From Angiostrongylus vasorum (lineage: Eukaryota > Nematoda > Chromadorea > Rhabditida > Metastrongylidae), in assembly GCA_018806985.1 (NCBI GenBank), contig JADANN010000437.1, forward strand, positions 2,134,501 through 2,198,500: 64,000 bases of DNA, in the 5' to 3' direction. The stretch's first letter is position 1; the number at the start of each line of letters is the position of its first letter. The notes under the pieces were generated by a model. The model saw only the letters and a list, made by a program, of their open reading frames with translations, did not search any database and was not told the DNA's origin. Below, in pieces: positions 31,240-42,400 of the stretch. A program made the position numbers and the translations under genes.

Positions 31240-31768
31240 TTTGAATTTTTGGGGAATTATTTAACACTCTTCTTGAGTTTTACGCGCCGGTGTTTTGGAA
31301 TCGTGAGTATACGCGCATGAGCAAGGATGGTGAGTTCCACTTCAAAATCTTCCCCGTTTTATGCCTGCGTCCTATGCGTGCCTAGTAAAATGCTTTGTTT
31401 CGCTTTAAGTTTCGCATCCAGGTGCTCCATTATATGGGCGCAGAGTGGCTTACCGTTTCTCGAATGCATTCCCTCCAGCCTGCTTTAAGGGAGATTAAGT
31501 ATACTGTGGCCAAACTCGTGCAATCGCCATCTCTACCGTTAAGGCATATTATGCAAATTTGCGTTTCGCAAAGATGGTCATGCGCTGCACTTGAGCGCAA
31601 TGTTTTGCTTGACTTAGACGAGTTCAAAAGGAGATCATTCGACAACTGTCTCAGTAAGCTCAGAATAGATTTGGGGGTGACACGACTTTTTGCGCCGATA
31701 GAACGCCATTCCTGTGCAGTTTTTGTTCCAACAAGTGTTCTTGAGATATAACGAATGAAATGTTCCAA
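31240..31768 (-). pseudogene. Second Penelope-like endonuclease remnant
   Basis: The minus strand retains DHLCETQICIICLNGRDGDC followed by YLISLKAGWRECIRETV, parallel to the intact copy at 29256-29771. The core is damaged (the Cys pair and YIG position are lost), and the downstream part to 31240 continues only as degraded DNA similarity (CGCCGGTGTTTTGGAATC, ATGCGTGCCTAG). Confidence 0.75.
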
Positions 31769-31993
31769 TGAAACTTTGCAATTTTACCTCGGTATCCTTG
31801 ATTATGCTAAAATTACCCGTTGCTCTAAATCTGGCGCATCTACGATTTTTGCGGAAAAGGAGTTCGAACGAAGATACTTACACCGAAAAACTTCTGCGTG
31901 TGTGACTAGTGTGAGCCGGTAATACCTGCAGAAAATGTGTAAGAGAACTTGGAAACTATTTTCTGGAGTGCGTCTGTTCGTAAAACTATTTCA

Positions 31994-32360
31994 TAAAAAC
32001 GAGGGGGGCGGATAGCACAGTGGTAGTGATGCCCGTCGTCACGAGCCAACCAAGCCTGCTCCGGGCCAGCCAAGCCTCATTCCTCCGGGGGTCGGGAAGT
32101 TGGTACGAGACTTGTTTAGGGAAAAAATCACTCTTTGCAATCCAATAGGCAACGCTTCAGCCCGGCTATCTCAGGACTTTAGGAAGAACTGCTCGACCAG
32201 GATTCTATGACATTCAGGATAAAATGAAAATCCTCAAGCAGCAACCGAAGCCACCCGTAAAGTTGGAAGATCTTCGTGGATAACGGGTGCCAGGAAACGA
32301 ATTGGATGTGAGAAGTGCTGCAATCCGCACAGTAGACGTGAGGACGGATAAAATAAAATG
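31994..32360 (+). mobile_element. Family B SINE-like repeat
   Basis: The head GCGGATAGCACAGTGGTAGTG is close to a tRNA A box. It is followed by CTCTTTGCAATCCAATAGG, ATCCTCAAGCAGCAACCG, GATCTTCGTGGATAACGG and the tail AAAATAAAATGAAATAG. The B-box region is rearranged (GAGCCAACCAAGCCTGCTCC). Confidence 0.82.
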
Positions 32361-32364
32361 AAAT

Positions 32365-35084
32365 AGAGTAAAAACTTCATAAAAATGATATCCATTCCAC
32401 CCAAGTGTAAAAAGAACACCAAAATTTATGGTGATGGGCGTGGGGAAAGCGGTACTACTACACTACTCTGGCTCACGAGCTACATATGGAGGTTCAGTTG
32501 TACACAGACGCTGTCTGAACCACTTCATCACTACACTCGAAGCTCCATTTTGTTGCAATCGAACGCCCTCTTCTAGGTAGTGAAGGAAAAAACATGTGAA
32601 ACGACGATTAATTACTTGACGTCCACCTGAGCTATGGAAATGAGTACACCACCACCGATTTCACATCTTCAGCACTAATGGTCTTGAACAATGCGCAACA
32701 CCTCTAGGTGGCAAGCTGGAGAGCAATAGCTCTGGAAATACGGTTAGTTTTACGACGACCAAGTACTTTCAGTGGCATTTATCTGCAATACGTGGTGACT
32801 ACCAGCTCGCACAAGATAAATGCATGCTCTACAACAGTAGCTTAATCCCTTTGTTTACGGAATTGATGTTAGAGTAAAGGGCAGAAAAAGATCTTTCAGC
32901 AAACACAACAAAATTATGCGTCGGGGCAGAGTTAAGGAAAAACGTTACCATGTTCGCTACAAGCATGCCCATATTTATCACCTGCAACTCCACAGTTCGC
33001 TCTCGCAATACCTCCTTATCGAAGGCGATTATAAGCATCCACTGCCCAGTATACGCAACCTCTTGCTGTTGGTGAGCTCTTCTGACCCACCACGCAGCAA
33101 GAAAATCCTCCCTCGCCTACGACATAAGTTGACGCACTTTCTAACCAACGCAGATTAGCAAGTGTGGTCTACCCTGACATTAAGATGGTGGATAGAAAAA
33201 ATATTCGAAAATGATCACTGTTTCTGAAATAAGTTGTAGGGGGAAAGAACGTCAGCGGAAAGTGTCCAGCAATCAAATGAGAACGAGCTCGACACTTTAA
33301 TGACTTCCATATTTAACGACCCATATGTCCAGCTAGACTCAGTCCCTATTAATACGAAAGAACTCCAAGTACGAATTCAGTGCTAAATAAACCTTGTTAT
33401 TAACAACTTCGTTTGTGCTCAAGAAGAAAACACCGAAACATAGAATAGAAACTGGCTTTGTAAGCAGCTTTGTAACAAACGCAGTTTCTTTTCTATGGTT
33501 CCTCTAAAGATGCTTCCATTGCCGAACTCTCACAGGCCAGATATTGTATGAGCTGCAAATGAACGACGTGGACATTGGGGGTGAACCAAAGCTCAGCCTA
33601 TACCGTTTTTGCCTCTCACCTCATGTTGGATATCGAACTTATACCATTTGAAGAAGATTCGAACTTTGACTGAATTTGAAGACTTTTGGAGATTTCAACG
33701 AGGTTATAGTAGCTTCCGCTAGCGTTGAAGTTGGAAGCGACTTCACCAAACATACTCCACTTCCGTGTTTTTTGATATACAATAGTCAAAATTATCGGGT
33801 TGTAACAAGATCTTCGTTCGTCGGATTGACCACTGAATAGGTCAATCACAAAGCCGTTATGCTATGTAGTCATATACCGCCTAATGTTCTTCATAATATG
33901 CCCATATCCGCAGCTTACTGAAAGCTTTCACTGACCAACACGGGTCCCACTGACGTATTTAATCCACATCGTAGATACAAGACAGTTGCATTTCTTGTTT
34001 CCCCTACAGAGGGATCGCTTGAGATTTGATGTGACATGCATCTCCAAGTGAAAGTAAAGTAGAAGGTGGCATCTCAGAAGAATGTGATGATGAAGATATG
34101 GCATGAAGCGCTCTTCATAGTGTCAACGATAAACGTTTCCGCTCATTATTAGCGCTTCTGCACAGAGTTTGACCACCTGGCAGTGACTAGCTAACCCTCT
34201 AGATGTCGTAGACAATAGAATTTGATAATCCAACGGAAAATTCTGTTTATTGCTGGTTGGAGAGCATTTTCCCCAAGCATCTTGAGATAGTTCCGTCAAG
34301 AAGGTTTCTGTTCTTTGACTTTCTGTAAAAAGAAAAGTGGCAATGACGTTGTGCTGCTGCTAAATGTCTAACAAGTTGATGAAGAAATCCATATGTCGAC
34401 TTAGCCTTAAGCAAAAGAATTCCAGAACTCCATACTGTAAAAAAGCTTCAGTCTTGAGTCATTCACTTTAAGGCTTTGTCCATGGTATAAGAAAAGAAAC
34501 CTAATATATTGAGGAAACCAGAAGCTCAAAACAAATGGTTCATGCAATTACAATAATGATCATAATAAAGTAATACAATAAACCAAAATATCAGCATTCT
34601 ACCAGACAATGTCTCAGAATTACTTCGATTAGGTACTACTTTGCAGACCCTAGAAGCGTATGGTAGCCCTTGTCACTTAGTTTATGAGCGCAGCTTGTTT
34701 CCATAAATGCAAGAAAACAACTGGAATCAGTGGCTCAGCTGCTCAGTACAACATGCTTAAAACAGTTTACAGTATACTCCTGAGTAAAATACGACAACTG
34801 AACGAAGTTGGTTTTAGGTGCTTAACTAATCTCATAACTACAAAATGAACAGTGCCTCTTGTTTTATGTTCTAGTAAAAAAATATGTGGTAGACAACATG
34901 AAAAATATAACGACGACAATAATTTCCGTATAAAACATAATAACAAAATACTTAATGTAAGCTTCGCGTTCTGTTCAAATGATTTAGCTGGACAAGCAGA
35001 GCGGCGACACTGTAAAACAGTAACATAAAGTAGTATGTTTATTACAATTATTGTAGTTTGAATGATCTGCACATTACTTTATAA
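32365..35084. other. No gene recognised
   Basis: About 2.7 kb without recognisable repeats apart from a weak Penelope 3'-end echo near 33390-33450 (AAATAAACC then GTTTGTGCTCAAGAAG). A 77-codon minus frame (33616-33849) ends at a donor-like GAGGTGAGAGG and could be an exon, but shows no known motif. Confidence 0.4.
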
Positions 35085-35360
35085 TCACGGCATCCATCAA
35101 TCCCTGAGGGATGCGCAATGCATTCGAGTTCATTAAGCATCTTTGGAGGTGACTGAATGAGTAACTAGTCTTTAAAGTGACTCGCGGTGGTCTAGATGTA
35201 TCGAGCCAATGCTGCTATCCTCCCAGACAAGTTTGGCTACCAATTTGCGGACCCTGGAGGGATGGAAGGCTTGGTGAGCCTTGGGGGCAGGGATCAAGGA
35301 CTTTTTGTCAAACTTTGCGTGTTTCAGGGCCTCTCTGACCACTGCGCTACGCGTGACCCT
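35085..35360 (-). mobile_element. Family A SINE-like repeat
   Basis: The tail is shortened (ACGGCATCCATCAATCCC). The body has CTCCCAGACAAGTTTGG and GGAGGGATGGAAGGCTTGG. The head GACCACTGCGCTACGCGTG is preserved. Confidence 0.8.
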
Positions 35361-35923
35361 ACTTTATAATACAATTTATCGTATTTACTGGTAACAAACT
35401 ACTTATAAAGTTTTGAAACTACTATGAGCCATTACCTTCCCAAAGCAATAATACCAGCCGGCATTATCTTATGAGAGTTAGCGAAACGCATTCCCATCAC
35501 ATAGGTCAAAACACCAGCGACACCTTAACACAGAAATGATTGATGTGAAGAATTCATAATCTTAATGTTGAACTGTCTAACACTACATCAACAATGTTGT
35601 TTTGTTTTGAGTAAACAAGTTAGGATTTGTCAAGGAAAAGTTCTTGTAAACGTAGAAAAATGGAAGAACTTTGATTAAAACTATACTTTATGCATTGTCT
35701 TACTCTTAGACAACAAAGTAGGAACAAATTCACCAGTAATAACAGCTGTTTTATAAGGTAGGTCTAGAAAAGTGAATGCGCCGACGACGAAGCCACTACC
35801 CGCTCCTGCTACCAACGACGGAATCGACCCTAAAATGAAACCAGTAACAGATGACACTGAAAATGCTTAAAATAAAGCGAACGATGAGATGAGCAGAACG
35901 ATGCTAATGAAAGGAGAATAAAG

Positions 35924-36182
35924 GATAAAGCGTTCGGCGTTGATCAATGCTTGAGAGATGCGTCGTGAATTCAACTTCATTGAGCACCGCAAGAATGAAT
36001 ACCTACTCGGTCTACAGAATCACTTTCGCGGCCAAGTCAATATCTGTATCCTAAAAGACCAATGTGATACCAACCTTCCTACCCCAGAGTGGTGCAGACC
36101 TTGGTTTTTTTCAAACAGCACAGTCAAACTAAGAACCTTGCGTGTAACGGAAAGCACCTCTAACAAGTGCGCTACGCGGATC
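35924..36182 (-). mobile_element. Family A SINE-like repeat, diverged
   Basis: The tail GGATAAAGCGTTCGGCGTTG is well preserved. The body is diverged (ATCCTAAAAGACCAATGTG) and the head is CAAGTGCGCTACGCGG. Confidence 0.72.
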
Positions 36183-36354
36183 TGTTAGTAAAAATGAACC
36201 TATAGTCTGTGTATAAATAAACAAACAACACCCAGTACTTAATAAATATCACGATGAAACAAATCTATGTATTTTATCTGGAAAACCATGAAATCTATCT
36301 AAAGAATATGAAACACTAAAGCTTTAACACAAAAACTTCTACAAACCCATTATA

Positions 36355-36560
36355 ACCACAACGATGCTAAGATATTCGCAAAATTTGAAACCCCTGGCAA
36401 GATGGAACCACGATTACCCTTTCCAAGACCACTGCACTACGAAGGCCCTCGCTCAACGTTTCTCTCAGCTACTTATCTACGTAACACTGCCATCAGCAGT
36501 CCTTGAAAGCCACTATAGTTTCACATTTCCCTCGCCCTAACCGGTTTTTTTTTTCGTAAT
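36355..36560 (-). mobile_element. Family C minus arm
   Basis: The outer end TATAACCACAACGATGCTAAG and ATTCGCAAAATTTG are followed by the reversed head (ACCCTTTCCAAGACCACTGC) and inner block TGCCATCAGCAGTCC. The matching plus arm is not seen. Confidence 0.62.
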
Positions 36561-37599
36561 AAAGACACGTTTACCAAGCTGCAAGTCTAGAATTTCTTAT
36601 GTTTGGGGAAATCCAGTGATATAACCTACCCATATCAATAATCCCCATAAACGATCGACAGTATAAAATATGGCTTATAGCAATATTTAACAAAGCTAAT
36701 GAAAATAACTATGTTGTAATGTTGACCACTACACGATTCCACATGAACAGAATGAATCAGAAAGTTAAGGGCAAAAGCAAAAGTGAAAACTATTTATCAA
36801 CCTCGTGTGGGCGTATCAAAGAAAGAATACAAATTGATTAGTCATAGCGAGGTTAGAGAAAAGTCGGTTTTGGAAAAAAGCAAAAGTGATATAGGTGAAC
36901 CTACCAGCCTTCAGGTAGCCAATAACACCTCCGACAACCAACATGCCAGCATACCACGGATTCACTTGGTCCGGTGTTGGTAGCATCTTTACTTGTTAAA
37001 GTTGGTATCCTGCATGTAAACATAGTTTAAACAACACAAACAAACCGACCCCTACTAATTTACCTTCGTGAACCATTAAAAGTGTGAGACACCAACTAAT
37101 TACAGAATGCCATTCTTAGTACAAAGTAACCATAAAGAAGAAAACAATCGGAGATATACGTTCATAAGTGGTTTAAGTCAGAGTTAAAGAGTGACCTTAA
37201 AAAGACTTTTAAGAACTAAAGAATGACCCCAAAGAGATTTTAAAGAACTGTGGAATGACTTCACAACGGCACTTTCTTTTACTCTGAACGGCACACTTGT
37301 TCCACAGGTAGACAAGAAAACAATTCATAGTGGATATACAGAACGGGGTTTCAATCAAACCTGGTATGAACCAGAAGTGACGAATGTTCAAGTCAAAAAC
37401 TTGCCGTCTCCGTGGTTACGAAAAACACATTACATCGCACGCCTAAATGATTGTGAAGAGTTCCTGGATTTGAAGAGTTCCCAAGTTCTTCAATGGTATT
37501 CTAAAGCAGTAATACTGAACTTGTATGGGATCCAGCAAGAAAAAGCGCATTCCATGTGATAACAAACCCTGGGCAGTTAGTAGCTGTTCGCTTATCGCA

Positions 37600-37995
37600 T
37601 AGCAGACACCGAATCGATAAAACGTAACAGCAAAGAGAAAGCGCAGGGAAACTCTCGAAGCGTTTTGGATAAGTTCCAGGAATCCGAAAATGAAGCGCAA
37701 GGGAGAATACCTCATAATCACACGTGATCTAATACAGTAGTTGGGACCGATATTTCACTGTGAGAGAGGAATATTACACATCCATGCGACCTCTGTGAGG
37801 TTTCTCTGGACGTGGAAGGTTCACAGAAAGCGACAAGTATCTAAAGAAATTTTTTCCAGAACAATTGAAATTTAGGTTTCGCGATTCTTCTACTGAGGTT
37901 ATAGAGGTGTCTGACTGATTAGATTGGGGGTGAACTTGACCTTTCCAGGCTCTGATGAGGGCAAAATCCGACCAAATGCTAGCTTTTGGGACAAA
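37600..37995 (+). mobile_element. Penelope-like 3' end remnant with the best-preserved hammerhead core
   Basis: Aligns in order with 62255-62582: CTCGAAGCGTTTTGGATAAG, GAAGCGCAAGGGAGAATACC, CATCCATGCGACCTCTGTG, then GAACTTGACCTTTCCAGGCT. Position 37948 onward reads CTCTGATGAGGGCAAAATCC, a CTGATGA core as in canonical hammerheads, followed by GACCAAATGC where other copies have GCCGAAACGTC. Confidence 0.65.
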
Positions 37996-38299
37996 TAAAC
38001 GCTACAGTAACAGCCTCCTATGTGATTATCAAAAAAACATATGGCAGAGGTGTTTGTAGTGAACGAAGATGGTCCGATCAATAAGTTTGGCTTTGGATTT
38101 AATAAATTGTATCCTGCAAAATGTTCTGCACACTCCTTTACATCGAGCGAAGAGATGAAGAGTCACATTTCATTCAGCTGGAACAAACAAAGGTGATTGA
38201 CAAGCCGACATGACAAAGGAACACTTACTTCCAACTAGATTTTCATGATGGCTGTAAACTGTACAAAATCGTTGTAAACCCTTAGAAAATAATAGTACT

Positions 38300-38650
38300 A
38301 CGGAGATAGGCGGATCCCAGCACTTCTTGCATTCGATTCGATTCCACCCATCCACCAGTCACGAAGATCTTCGAATTCTTCGCGTGTGGCTTCAGCTGCT
38401 GCTTAAGGATTTTTTCGTCTCCCGTCACGAATTCCGTCGAATATTGGTCGAGTCGAGTCTCCTTGGAATCCTAAGATCCATGTAAGGCTGTTCCCACTTA
38501 AAGTAGTGGGAGTGAGCTTGTCCTGGAAATCCCCTGCTACCAAAGTCGCGACCATGGAAGGATGAGAGGCTAGGGTGAACCCTTGACGGCGTGGAACCAG
38601 TTCCTGGGTGGGTTGGCTCGTCAGCAACACGAACGGGATCATTATCATTA
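38300..38650 (-). mobile_element. Family B SINE-like repeat
   Basis: Reverse landmarks are GCGGATCCCAGCACTTCTTG, ATTCGATTCGATTCCACCC, CTGCTTAAGGATTTTTTCG and GGGTGAACCCTTGACGGCG. The head region is rearranged. Confidence 0.72.
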
Positions 38651-39451
38651 AGCTAACCTTTCACTCTTTTCTGTATTAGAGTCTTAAAAAAAGTACTTAA
38701 CATGATTCGGCCTGACACATCGTCGTCGATCGGTGGCCCGATAAACATCAGGACTCACCGATGCCGAGCTGGAAGAATTCTATTCGTTGGGCAGGAAATC
38801 TCCCTTCCATACACAAAGGTTGTCGAGTTTCTACAGAGGTGTGGAAAACCTTGCAAGATGTCAATGAAGACTGAAGACATCGTAGCTTTAAGCTGATGCT
38901 AAACCCACGTGCGAACCTCGCCCTCTACATTGCTAACGCAGGCCTTCTAAGTGTCTTGGTAAGTGCGTCATACAAGTACAATTTCGCTATACATTCGTTC
39001 ACTATAAAGTTAATTTAAGTATTCGAATTGTATTGCCATTTTCTCTTTCCACTTCCTCTCATGTTGTAATATCAATATAACCCACTTCGTTTTCATTGTT
39101 GTACTCATAGGTGCGAAGTTAAAAAGAAGAAAACCCTAGTTTTCTTTAACAGTAGAGACTTCCTTCCATCTTTCCTTTGTGTTTTCCGCTTTGTAGACTT
39201 AAAAGCTCAAAAAATTATGATTTTTTTTAGGTTTAATGAACAACTGCATAAGGATACACCAAACTAAGTAAGTTATGAATTTCTTTCCGCTTTTGGTCGT
39301 TGACATTTATGACGATTTCAAAGTCACGAAAATAATAAAGTCCACTGAGTTGTTGAACTTTATACTCAAATCCTTCCATGCTACAATCATGAGATCGACG
39401 ACATTACATAGTAAATGATTAGAAGAATTATGTAATACGTTATAGAATAAA

Positions 39452-42400
39452 TTAAAGCTGCCTGGCTGGCATTTCGTTCACATGTGAACTACGAGTGTTC
39501 GTTCTGAAACCTGGTGGGCAGAATTTCTCATCGGACGAATCGAAGCAATCTTCAACGTCATCACATAAACCTCCTGGAGCTACACATTTCTTGTTGTCGT
39601 GACATTGAAATTGCCCAGGAAGACAAATTCGAGGAGCTAAACAGTTAAACTCTCTCTAAAAAAAATAAGATTACATAACATTACAGGATAACTCATGCAG
39701 AAAATGTAGGCATTCCGTCTTGTTATTATTGTACAAAATTCCGGCTTTGATTAGGAAGTGTTAGATTGCAGGGTCTACATAGACTTAGAATGGTTGGAGC
39801 TACCAGTAGAAGTCAGTAGAAATGTTAAAGACGGCGAGTAACACGATTTAGAGTATTGAAAACCAAAGCCGCACTTCAAGAACATGCTTCAACACCTAAA
39901 TAGCCAAAGGGTCTTCCTGGTTAGTAGCCGTCGTTATTCCTTTTTTGCTGGTTCTATTATAAAACGAGGACAGCTTGAAAAGAAACACGAGTATTGTTAA
40001 TTCAGCTGAACCGTCCCTAAAAATACTGGTTACTTAAGTGACCATTTCATAGTGAAATGAAACCACAAGGATGCTAAAACATGAGCAAAATTAGGAAGCT
40101 CAGCTGGACTTTCAATCCGCGATTACCCTTTCCGGGAGCTTATGTGCTATCCACCACACTATCCGACGTTCCTATTTTGCCTTTCTCTCAGCCGATTTTT
40201 TCTACTCTAACGATGCTGTCTACATGCTATAAGAGCGCGTGTGGCGCAGTGGTTGGAGGCGCCACTACGCTTCACAAGTGGAGTCGATCCCCGCGTCCAT
40301 GGCACACCAAGCTTTCCATCCCTCCGGGGTCGATAAATTGGTACCAGACTTGTCTGCGAAGATAGCACCATTAGCTTGATACATTGGTAGGCCACCGCGA
40401 GTAAAGGCCAAATATGCATTCAATCACCTCCACAATCACCTCCAACGACACTTAATGAAGTCGAATGCATGGCGCATCCCTCAGGAATTGATCAACGCCG
40501 AGAGCTTTCATCGCTAAAAAAAAACTCTAAAGCTTTTTTAACGATGCTGTCAGCAATCACCTGTCAATTGGAATGATCCGAGAAGCACAAATCAGAACTG
40601 GACCCAGCTGAGAAAAAAGGCAAAGCAAGGGCCTCGATTGGTGTGGTAGATAGTATGTGAGCCCCATGAAAAGGCAATCACGAGATCGAAGCTCAACTGA
40701 GGCTCCGAGTTTGGCTCATTTCTAAGCACCGCTGTACTTGTATTTCACATAATAAAAAACAATGCATTGAATAGAAGATAAACATTGTTTTACAATGAGT
40801 TTTCCACTCTCTTCCAATGGGTTATCGCCACGTTGTGGCTGAAAGGTGTTCCTGCGCGTCCAACTGCGTGGTGCAATGGGTTCGTCGTAGTAACAGAGTC
40901 AGCCAGGTTGAGAACGAGTTCCACATTATCACAAGAAGCTAGTAGTAGTTCTGCTCCACAAAAGAACTATCGATATACTATAGTTACCTTCTCGCCAAAA
41001 AAAGGTAAAGAAAATATAGTAGAAAATATGGAAAAAAAATTAGAAAAAATAGGCAAAACGGTCTTTATGGGTGGAAGGGGGCGCATCGCCCAGTGGTAGT
41101 GATCCCGTTCATTATGCGGATGGCACAAAGTACCAAGGTAATGGATTGACTCCACTTCGGGCAAGCCAAAACTGTAATCCTTTCGTTGTCGGGGAATGGG
41201 TGCCAGACTTGTCTGGGATAATTTCGCTCTGTACTATCCCCACCTTAGCACGGCTACGCCAGGACCACAAGAAATCGACTCGGCCAGCATTCAACGACAT
41301 TCGTAACGAAAACGAAGAAATCCCTCAAGTTGAACCCTAATCTACAGGCAGGGAAGACCGAAGAGCTTCGAAGATGATAATAACAACAATAATAATGAAT
41401 TATTATTATTGACAATAATATTTGTTATTACTACTACCATTATTATTGTAACGGAGCAGCTGGACGGATAGGCTTATTGCTTCCCATTATAGTTACTTAT
41501 GATTAAGTTAGATGTGTTGTAGACAATTCTGCTCTAGCCACGTTTGGTCAAATTCGGTTCGTTGTTGTGAACGTTGGCTTAGATTTCGAAGCAGCACAGT
41601 ACGTCGTCAAGCGTTGTATTGATGTTCTACTAGAACTAAAAGACAGTTCAGAAGCAAAACATGTTAGTGAAGAAAATTTTGGCCAAAAAAGCAAACAAAA
41701 GCAATGACATGCTGACAGTCGGAAATGGGATAGGCGTTTCCGGGACAGAACGAGAGCGGTGGAGGTGCTCGAGCCGCTCGAAGAAAAACTCACGACATTT
41801 CATCTCGTCCGCATGATTATTACAATGAGAGATACCGTCACAGACATACAACATAGAAATGCACCTGAACACTTTCAAAGAGTAAAAAAAGTGTTTATAA
41901 AGGATATTCAGATTCTGGCAAAAAAATATTACGTCGACTATGTAGGACAACATTACCATGCTCTTTCAGAAAGCAGAGTAAGACGGACTAACATTAACTG
42001 GAGGAAAATAACAAGAAGTTAGATTGAAAGTCCTAAATTAAGTAACGCAGCAATATTATCATAGAAAGACACCCAATTCGACATAAGAACTAACTTAGTA
42101 TATCTTCTAGTTACGACTGCCTATGAAGGATTTCTCCTTTCTGCAGAGCTCAAAATATTATCCATAACAAATACGGTAGAAGAAAGGATTAAAAACATTC
42201 CTTCCGCACTTCGCTGCAAGCACTCGCCACGATGATGAGGTTTCGAGTACTAGGGTCGATCAACCATGCGAACGGTTTACCACGTCAATATTCTCTGGAA
42301 GGTCGCAGTCGGTGATCATCATGCACGAATCGGGAACCATATAAGAGCAGCTGAACGTCTATGTCGATATTCGGATCTCTAGTGGAACAACACGTCACTT

